Origin: a virus
IMG/VR virus record: IMGVR_UViG_3300048903_000151
Location: 1 to 22,234 of that record
Direction: 5' to 3' (one strand)
Length of the DNA: 22,234 nucleotides
Shown: piece by piece, positions 1 through 5,583 of the stretch
How positions within the stretch are numbered: position 1 is the first letter of the stretch
How the letters are laid out: every line of letters starts with the position of its first letter
Notes under the pieces: generated by a model
The model's input: the letters and a program-made list of their open reading frames with translations, nothing else
Told to the model about the DNA's origin: nothing
The model's database searches: none
Translations under genes and position numbers: made by a program

Positions 1-9
1 GTTGAAACT

Positions 10-363
10 GTGGTCACTCGGCCGAGAAGGGATTCAGATCCGTCAGGAAGTCCGGGCAGACCAGCGACAACTCCTCAGGGTCGAGAGAACCAGATGGTCG
101 CGCTGGCCTACGACCTCGTCGAACAGCGACTTCGCGACGGTACGGCTTCGGCAACGGAGACGACAGCCCTCCTCAAGCTCGGTTCTTCTCGCGAGAGGCT
201 CGAACAAGAGCGCATTCGCCACGAGAACGAACTCCTGGTCGTGAAGAAGGAAGCGATGGAGTCTCAGAAGAAGTCCGAGGCTCTGTTCCGCGACGCGATG
301 GACTACTTCCGTGCCTATACCGGAAATGGTCCTCCTCCGACCGAATCTGATCAGGATGAATAG
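10..363 (+). CDS. Probable terminase small subunit-like protein (5' end uncertain)
   Basis: About 117 residues from the GTG at 10. The reading frame stays open to the left edge, so the true start may lie outside the window. The N-terminus is a Pro/Arg/Gly-rich tail, followed by a block beginning near 'GRENQMVALAYDLVEQRL' (residues about 25-42). After it come the phrase 'GTASATETTALLKLGSS' and a long charged helix (about residues 58-100) that looks coiled-coil. I recall proteins of this pattern next to HNH nucleases and terminases in many Gram-positive siphophages, usually labelled small terminase or hypothetical. That family would bind the packaging site and hand DNA to the large subunit. No clear helix-turn-helix can be proved by eye. 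The stop overlaps the HNH start by 8 bases, suggesting coupled translation. Role is inferred from family resemblance and position. Confidence 0.6.
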   Translation: MVTRPRRDSDPSGSPGRPATTPQGRENQMVALAYDLVEQRLRDGTASATETTALLKLGSSRERLEQERIRHENELLVVKKEAMESQKKSEALFRDAMDYFRAYTGNGPPPTESDQDE

Positions 364-763
364 GAATTACTCCGATCTGCGTCGTCTTTTGACGTTTGAA
401 GATCGGTTTAAGTACCTCAAGCTCCGCGGGATCGTCGGGGAATCCACATTCGGTTACGACCGATGGATGAACCAAAGGTTTTATACATCTCGTGAGTGGA
501 GGCAGGTTCGACACGAGGTTATCGCCCGGGATCTGGCGTGTGATCTGGGAATCGAGGGATACGACATCCACTCGGGGCTCTATATCCACCACATGAATCC
601 GATGACCACCGAGGACATCGTTTCTGGAAACCCGGCAAATCTCGACCCCGAATTCCTGATCACCGTCACGCATCAGACCCACAACGCCATCCATTACGGC
701 GACGAAAGTCTGCTGCCCCGCCCTGTTATCGACCGGCAACCCGGCGATACGAAACTCTGGTAA
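356..763 (+). CDS. HNH endonuclease (packaging-associated)
   Basis: 135 residues from the ATG at 356, which overlaps the previous stop by 8 bases. The frame is open further upstream, but this start fits the compact layout and the usual N-terminus of the family. The core is visible: 'RHEVIARD' (residues 52-59), the metal-binding 'HHMNP' (78-82, H79 the likely general base), 'NPEFLITVTHQTHNAIH'-type sequence at about 97-113 with H106, H109, N110 and H113 as candidate second-half residues, and 'HYGDE' close behind. There is no CxxC zinc pair, as in other short phage HNH enzymes. HNH enzymes encoded beside terminases are known to support DNA cleavage during packaging in cos phages, and that is the likely role. 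Base composition is noticeably more AT-rich than in its neighbours, for example around 380-420 and 478-490, which may reflect a separate origin. Confidence 0.88.
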   Translation: MNRNYSDLRRLLTFEDRFKYLKLRGIVGESTFGYDRWMNQRFYTSREWRQVRHEVIARDLACDLGIEGYDIHSGLYIHHMNPMTTEDIVSGNPANLDPEFLITVTHQTHNAIHYGDESLLPRPVIDRQPGDTKLW

Positions 764-773
764 CGGAGGAAGT

Positions 774-881
774 ATGGACGAGACCAACGGTCCTTGCCCG
801 CCCGTCGAGGACGACGAAGACAACGCCCTGGTCCAAGAGACCGAGGCCGACTACACCGTCGAGGAGGTTCCCGCGGCATGA
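774..881 (+). CDS. Very acidic 35-residue peptide, function unknown
   Basis: A short gene with a strong ribosome binding site (cggagga at 764-770) and an ATG at 774. Its stop overlaps the start of the endolysin as ATGA (878-881). The product starts 'MDETNGPCPP' and ends 'TVEEVPAA'. It has 12 Asp/Glu residues and no Lys, Arg or His, so its net charge is about -12. There is no signal peptide or membrane segment. The tight coupling suggests it either sets endolysin translation or is itself a small partner protein. I do not recognise a family with a known function. The good ribosome site and the 4-base overlap are the main evidence that it is real. Confidence 0.7.
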   Translation: MDETNGPCPPVEDDEDNALVQETEADYTVEEVPAA

Positions 882-1762
882 GCGTCGACAAGAACAGCTG
901 GGAGTACGTCAGCTCCAAGCTCGGCAAGATCACCGGCCCCACCGAGAAGCGTGCGAAGGAGATCTTCGACGCGGCCAAGAAGGCCGGCCACCAGGTGTGG
1001 TTCATGTGGGGCTACGACGGCAACGCATCGAACACCGAACACCACTCCGGCCGCGCCCTGGACTTCATGGTCCGCAACCACGCCGATGGCCAGTGGGTCC
1101 GTGACTACATCTGGCGCAACCGCGCCCGCCTCCGACTCCAGCACGTCATCTGGGAACAGCACATCACCTCGACGGTGACCAGCCCCGGCGTCGTCCGCAA
1201 GATGGCCGACCGCGGCAGCCCGACCGAGAACCACATGGACCACGTCCACGCGCTGTTCTTCACCGGCACGTACCAGGCCCCCGGTTCGGACTCCGCTCCG
1301 GTCGACCCGGCCCCTCCGAAGACGAAGACCGACGCCCAGATCGTCGACGAGATCCTCGAAGGCAAGTGGGGCAACGGCGACGTGCGGACGCAGAAGCTCC
1401 GTGCCGCCGGCTACGACCCGAACACCATCCAGCGTCTCGTCAACATCGAGCTCGACAAGCGCAAGGCCGGCGACAAGAAGAAGACCGTCGGCCAGATCGC
1501 CGCGGAGGTCATCGACGGCAAGTGGGGTACCGGCGCCGACCGGGTCGCCCGCCTGACGAAGGCCGGCTACAACGCCAGCACCGTGCAGAAGGAAGTCAAC
1601 CGCCTGCTGCTCGGCAACAACCACGCCAAGAAGTCCATCAACCAGCTGGCTGCCGAGGTCATGCGAGGTGAGTGGGGTGACGGCGACGTCCGTGTCCAGC
1701 GTCTCACGCGCGCGGGCTACAACGCCAAGGCCGTGCAGGCCGAGGTCAACCGCCGCGTCTAG
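878..1762 (+). CDS. Endolysin: M15/LAS-type peptidase domain plus three CW_7 repeats
   Basis: 294 residues from the ATG at 878, coupled to the upstream peptide by a 4-base overlap. Residues about 15-130 form a peptidase-like domain. It has 'HHSGRALDF' (H55-x2-G58-x-A60-x-D62) and 'MDHVH' (H122, H124), which matches the HxxGxAxD...HxH zinc site of LAS/M15-type D-Ala-D-Ala or L-Ala-D-Glu peptidases; H55, D62 and H124 would bind zinc. A Pro-rich linker (135-150) leads to three CW_7 (Cpl-7-type) repeats at about 152-192, 203-243 and 253-293. CW_7 domains bind peptidoglycan muropeptides without needing choline. There is no signal peptide, so export would depend on a holin. The codons are strongly biased to C or G endings, more than in most neighbours, suggesting high expression. 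It sits among packaging and head genes, about 20 kb from the holin-like genes. Exact bond specificity cannot be read from sequence. Confidence 0.9.
   Translation: MSVDKNSWEYVSSKLGKITGPTEKRAKEIFDAAKKAGHQVWFMWGYDGNASNTEHHSGRALDFMVRNHADGQWVRDYIWRNRARLRLQHVIWEQHITSTVTSPGVVRKMADRGSPTENHMDHVHALFFTGTYQAPGSDSAPVDPAPPKTKTDAQIVDEILEGKWGNGDVRTQKLRAAGYDPNTIQRLVNIELDKRKAGDKKKTVGQIAAEVIDGKWGTGADRVARLTKAGYNASTVQKEVNRLLLGNNHAKKSINQLAAEVMRGEWGDGDVRVQRLTRAGYNAKAVQAEVNRRV
1331..1756 (+). repeat. Three tandem CW_7 cell-wall-binding repeats in the endolysin
   Basis: Three repeats of about 41 residues (approximately 1331-1453, 1484-1606 and 1634-1756), separated by short Lys-rich linkers. Each has the pattern 'I..E...GKWG.G..R...L..AGY....VQ..VN', with 'GKWGNGDVR', 'GKWGTGADR' and 'GEWGDGDVR' as the central strings. 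The repeats match the CW_7 family in length and motif. They differ at many third codon positions, so this is an old duplication rather than a recent one. Confidence 0.88.
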
Positions 1763-1785
1763 CACCCTGAAGGGAGGTGCCCCGC

Positions 1786-2154
1786 GTGGACCAGAGCATC
1801 CTCAACAGCGTCAAGAAGATGTGCAACGTCGACCCATCTCTGACGGTGTTCGACGACGTCATCCTGATGCACATCAACGCAGTCTTCTCCGATCTCGAAC
1901 AGCTCGGCGTCGGCCCTGTCGGCGGGTACATGATCGAAGATGATGCACCCACGTGGGGCGACTTCCTCGGCAACGACCCGCGGTGGAGCTCCGTCAAGTC
2001 GTACGTGTACTTCCGCGTGCGACTCATGTTCGACCCGCCCCAGACGCAGTACCTCGTGGCCTCGTTCGACGAGCAGGTCAAGAAGATGGAATGGCGTCTC
2101 AACGTGACCCGAGAGGGGGATTCATGGATCGATCCGTCCTTGCCGGTCGTGTGA
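1786..2154 (+). CDS. Head-tail connector (gp6-like adaptor)
   Basis: 122 residues from the GTG at 1786. A GTG also exists in frame at 1777, but that one lies inside the ribosome site (gggaggtg, 1772-1779), while 1786 has normal spacing from it. The pattern 'ILNSVKKMCNV', 'DDVILMHINAVFSDLEQLGVGP', 'WGDFL' and 'VKSYVYFRVRLMFDPP', ending in 'KKMEWRLNV', is that of the small all-helical gp6-like connectors. These assemble as a ring under the portal and pass the DNA channel on to the neck. In most related siphophages this gene follows the capsid gene. Here it lies upstream of the large terminase, between the endolysin and the 'HYGIKGMKWGVRR' protein, whose gene overlaps its last 31 bases. Confidence 0.78.
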   Translation: MDQSILNSVKKMCNVDPSLTVFDDVILMHINAVFSDLEQLGVGPVGGYMIEDDAPTWGDFLGNDPRWSSVKSYVYFRVRLMFDPPQTQYLVASFDEQVKKMEWRLNVTREGDSWIDPSLPVV

Positions 2155-2507
2155 TCGGCGAACCGAAGCAGCTCGACGACGTGCTCGCCCACTACGGCAT
2201 CAAGGGCATGAAGTGGGGCGTCCGGCGTGACAACCCCTCGGCCAAGCCGGCTGCATCGGGCGATCACGAGACCGCCAAGGCTGCCAAGGCCAAGGTGAAG
2301 GCCGGAGGACTGAAGTCCCTCAGCAATGAGGAACTGAAGACCTACCTGGAGCGCATGGATCTGGAGAAGCGCTACAAGAAGGGCAACCCCGGCCCGAAGG
2401 ACGAGGCCGTCAAGTTCATCAAGGACACCCTCCTCCAGATCGGCAAGCAGGAAGCCGGTAAGTACGCCGCCAAGCAGGTCGCCAAGGCCCTTGCCGGCAG
2501 AGCGTAG
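2124..2507 (+). CDS. Short basic phage protein with 'HYGIKGMKWGVRR' motif
   Basis: 127 residues from the ATG at 2124, preceded by gagaggggga (2111-2120), and overlapping the connector gene by 31 bases in a different frame. The conserved peptide 'HYGIKGMKWGVRR' is at residues 23-35. A Lys/Ala-rich linker follows (40-63), then 'LSNEELKTYLERMDLEKRYKKG' spread over about 66-87, and a Lys/Ala-rich C-terminal helix. This peptide plus 'LS.EEL...I.RL.LE..Y' arrangement recurs in head-gene clusters of many Gram-positive phages, typically close to the connector. Its role is not established as far as I know. The high Lys content and position suggest a head or neck accessory or scaffold-like factor, but that is inference. 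No membrane segment or enzyme motif is visible. Confidence 0.72.
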   Translation: MDRSVLAGRVIGEPKQLDDVLAHYGIKGMKWGVRRDNPSAKPAASGDHETAKAAKAKVKAGGLKSLSNEELKTYLERMDLEKRYKKGNPGPKDEAVKFIKDTLLQIGKQEAGKYAAKQVAKALAGRA

Positions 2508-2525
2508 TAGAAGGGAGGGTTAGTA

Positions 2526-4271
2526 ATGGCCATGTCAAACACGGCTGTCCCGGTCTACTACGGGAAGTTCCGTGAGGCGGTGATCCGCGGAGAGATTCCC
2601 GTCAACCGGGAGATCTCCATGGAGATGAACCGCATCGACGCGCTCATCGCCAACCCGAACGTCTACTACGACGACGCTGCAGTCGAAGGATTCATCTTCT
2701 ACTGCGAGAAGGAACTCACGCTTACCGATGGCAGCGACCTTCACCTGCTGCCGACGTTCAAGCTGTGGGCAGAACAGATCTTCGGCTGGTACTACTTCGT
2801 CAACCGCTCGGTCTACGTACCGGGAGAAGACGGTCAGGATGGCTACTACGAGGACAAGGTAGTCAAGAAGCGCCTGACGACCAAGCAGTACCTGATCGTC
2901 GCCCGCGGTGCAGCCAAGTCCATGTACGCGGCTTGCATCCAGGCGTACTTCCTGAACATCGACACATCGACGACGCATCAGATCACCACGGCGCCGACGA
3001 TGAAACAGGCCGATGAGGTGATGTCGCCATTCCGGACCGCGATCATCCGCAGCCGAGGTCCTCTGTTCAAGTTCCTGACCGAAGGGTCGATGCAGAACAC
3101 GACTGGCTCCAAGGCGAATCGTGTGAAGCTGGCTTCGACCAAGAAGGGTGTCGAGAACTTTCTGACTGGCTCTCTGCTCGAAGTTCGACCGATGTCGATC
3201 AACAAGCTGCAGGGTCTCCGCCCGAAGATCTCGACGATCGACGAATGGTTGTCTGGCGATCTACGGGAGGATGTCGTCGGGGCTGTGGAGCAAGGCGCCT
3301 CCAAGCTGGACGACTTTCTGATCGTCGCGATCAGCTCTGAGGGAACCGTCCGGAACGGCTCGGGCGATACGATCAAAATGGAACTCGCTGACATTCTCAA
3401 GGGCGAGTACCAGGCACCGCACATCTCGATCTGGCACTACAAGCTGGACGAGATCGAGGAAGTTGGCGACCCTTCGAAGTGGTTGAAGGCCAACCCGAAC
3501 CTCGGGAAGACGATCACGTATGAGACTTACCAACTCGACGTTGAACGTGCCGAGAAAGCCCCAGCTGCTCGGAACGACATCCTGGCAAAGCGCTTTGGAA
3601 TCCCGATGGAGGGCTACACGTACTTCTTTACGTACGAGGAAACCATTCCACATCGTCCTAAGCGTGAGTATTGGCAAATGCCCTGCGCTCTTGGGGCTGA
3701 CCTTTCTCAGGGTGACGACTTCTGTGCGTTCACATTCCTCTTCCCACTGCCGCGTGGCTTTGGAATCAAGACCCGAAGCTACATAACTACGAACACGCTT
3801 CACAAGCTCCCGGGCGCCATGCGCCAGAAGTACGAGGAGTTCATTGCCGAGGGTAGCCTCCACGTTCTGGAAGGCGAGATCCTCGACATGATGGAGGTCT
3901 ATGATGACCTCGACGATCACATCCAGCGCAAGCAGTACGACGTTCGCGCACTTGGTTATGACCCGTACAACGCCAAGGAGTTCGTTACTCGTTGGGAGCA
4001 GGAGAACGGTCCGTTCGGCATCGAGAAAGTGATTCAGGGGGCGAGGACTGAGTCTGTCCCGCTTGGGGAACTCAAGACTCTTAGTGAAGAACGCATCTTG
4101 CGATTTGATCAGCAGCTGATGATGTTCGCCATGGGTAACGCCATCACCATGGAGGACACGAACGGCAACCGCAAGCTGTTGAAGAAGCGCCAGGACGCCA
4201 AGATCGACAACGTCGCAGCCATGATGGACGCCTGGGTCGCTTACAAGCTCAACAAGGAAGCCTTCGAGTAG
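2526..4271 (+). CDS. terL: Terminase large subunit (ATPase-nuclease)
   Basis: 581 residues from the ATG at 2526, with gaagggaggg at 2510-2519. The protein is the DNA-packaging motor that docks on the portal. The ATPase half shows a variant Walker A 'VARGAAKS' (residues 125-132), a Walker B 'ISTIDE' (235-240), and the terminase_1-type phrase 'WLKANPNLG' (319-327). The nuclease half shows 'ADLSQGDD' (391-398, first metal-binding Asp), 'GYDPYNA' (477-483) and the late 'DNVAAMMDAW' (561-570, last acidic site). Length and order match classical siphovirus large terminases. The P-loop has Ala where most have Gly before the Lys-Ser. The portal gene follows after 19 bases. Codon use is relaxed compared with the capsid gene. 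Confidence 0.95.
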   Translation: MAMSNTAVPVYYGKFREAVIRGEIPVNREISMEMNRIDALIANPNVYYDDAAVEGFIFYCEKELTLTDGSDLHLLPTFKLWAEQIFGWYYFVNRSVYVPGEDGQDGYYEDKVVKKRLTTKQYLIVARGAAKSMYAACIQAYFLNIDTSTTHQITTAPTMKQADEVMSPFRTAIIRSRGPLFKFLTEGSMQNTTGSKANRVKLASTKKGVENFLTGSLLEVRPMSINKLQGLRPKISTIDEWLSGDLREDVVGAVEQGASKLDDFLIVAISSEGTVRNGSGDTIKMELADILKGEYQAPHISIWHYKLDEIEEVGDPSKWLKANPNLGKTITYETYQLDVERAEKAPAARNDILAKRFGIPMEGYTYFFTYEETIPHRPKREYWQMPCALGADLSQGDDFCAFTFLFPLPRGFGIKTRSYITTNTLHKLPGAMRQKYEEFIAEGSLHVLEGEILDMMEVYDDLDDHIQRKQYDVRALGYDPYNAKEFVTRWEQENGPFGIEKVIQGARTESVPLGELKTLSEERILRFDQQLMMFAMGNAITMEDTNGNRKLLKKRQDAKIDNVAAMMDAWVAYKLNKEAFE

Positions 4272-4290
4272 CCAGGAAAGGAGGTGACTC

Positions 4291-5583
4291 ATGGCATTGC
4301 TTTCCCGATTGAGGACGAGCCTCGCGCACGCGTGGAACGCCTTCACATCGGACCCGTATGCCAGCAATCAGAACCATGGCGGGTTCAACTACGGTGGCCG
4401 GCCCGATCGTCAGCGAATGTCGCTCGGCAACGAGCGGTCCATCATCGCGTCGATCATCACGAGGATCGCGATTGACGTTTCCGAAGTGCCGATTCGACAC
4501 GTCCGAGTGGACGATGAGGAACGGTACGTCGAGGACATCAAGAGTGGTCTGAACGACTGCCTCAAGGTCGAAGCCAACATCGACCAGGCCGGCCGTCAGT
4601 TCCGACAGGACATCGCTCAGACCGTCCTTGAGAAAGGTGTCTGCGCGATCGTTCCGGTGGAGACCTCCGTGAACCCGACTACCTCCGGAGGCTTCGACAT
4701 CAAGTCTCTTCGAGTCGGCGAGATCATCGCGTGGTTCCCGGACGCTGTCCGCGTCATGCTCTACAACGAGCTGTCCGGTATGAGGGAAGAGATCACGCTC
4801 CCCAAGAAGTTCGTCGCCGTCGTTGAGAACCCTCTCTACACGGTGATGAACGAGCCGAACTCGACGTATCAGCGCCTGATCCAGAAGTTGAATCTTCTGG
4901 ACCGGACCGACGATGCGAACAGCTCTGGCAAGCTGGACATGATCATCCAGCTGCCTTACGTGATCAAGTCCGAGGCTCGCCGGCAGCAGGCCGAACAGCG
5001 GCGCAAGGACATCGAGTTCCAGCTCAAGGGCAGCCAGTACGGCATCGCCTACACGGACGGGACCGAGAAGATCACGCAGCTGAACAGGGCTGTGGAGAAC
5101 AAGCTCCTCGAAGAGGTCAAGTACTTCACGGACATGCTGTACAACCAGCTCGGCCTCACGCCGGATGTCCTGAACGGTACGGCGGACGAAGCGGCCATGA
5201 ACAACTACTTCTTCCGCACCATTGACCCGATCCTCGATGCGATCAGCGAGGCCATGCGTCGAGCCTTCCTGACGAAGACTGCTCGGACTCAGGGTCAGTC
5301 GGTCGAGTGGTACCGCAACCCGTTCAAGCTCGTTGCCATGGAGCAACTGGCGGAGATCGGCGACAAGTTCGTCCGAAACCGCATCGCCACGGGCAACGAC
5401 ATCCGAACCGCCATCGGTTGGAAGCCGGCCAAGGACCCGTCCGCGGACAAGCTCACCAACCCGAACATGCCGACCGACAAACAGCTCGGTCCGGCGCGTC
5501 AACCGCTCGCCATCGAACCGGCTCCGTCGGAGTCGCCACCTCAACTGATAGAGACAGGAGGGAACCGTCAAAATGGAACCTGA
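4291..5583 (+). CDS. Portal protein
   Basis: 430 residues from the ATG at 4291, with a near-perfect ribosome site (aaaggaggtga, 4277-4287). The protein would form the dodecameric portal ring through which DNA enters and leaves the head. Recognisable stretches are 'NERSIIASIITRIAIDVSEVPIRHV' spread over 47-71 (N-terminal wing), 'QYGIAYTDGTEKITQLNRA' (249-267), and 'YNQLGLTPDVLNGTADEAAMNNYF' over 284-307, which is the usual portal stem/crown boundary. The C-terminal 45 residues are Pro-rich and probably disordered. Position directly after the large terminase and before the protease-capsid gene is the standard order. The last 11 bases overlap the next gene. Confidence 0.92.
   Translation: MALLSRLRTSLAHAWNAFTSDPYASNQNHGGFNYGGRPDRQRMSLGNERSIIASIITRIAIDVSEVPIRHVRVDDEERYVEDIKSGLNDCLKVEANIDQAGRQFRQDIAQTVLEKGVCAIVPVETSVNPTTSGGFDIKSLRVGEIIAWFPDAVRVMLYNELSGMREEITLPKKFVAVVENPLYTVMNEPNSTYQRLIQKLNLLDRTDDANSSGKLDMIIQLPYVIKSEARRQQAEQRRKDIEFQLKGSQYGIAYTDGTEKITQLNRAVENKLLEEVKYFTDMLYNQLGLTPDVLNGTADEAAMNNYFFRTIDPILDAISEAMRRAFLTKTARTQGQSVEWYRNPFKLVAMEQLAEIGDKFVRNRIATGNDIRTAIGWKPAKDPSADKLTNPNMPTDKQLGPARQPLAIEPAPSESPPQLIETGGNRQNGT

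Noticed and set aside
794-877. Upstream start for the endolysin
   Set aside because: The added residues are an Arg-rich shadow of the acidic peptide gene, and the ATG at 878 gives the coupled ATGA overlap and a sensible N-terminus.
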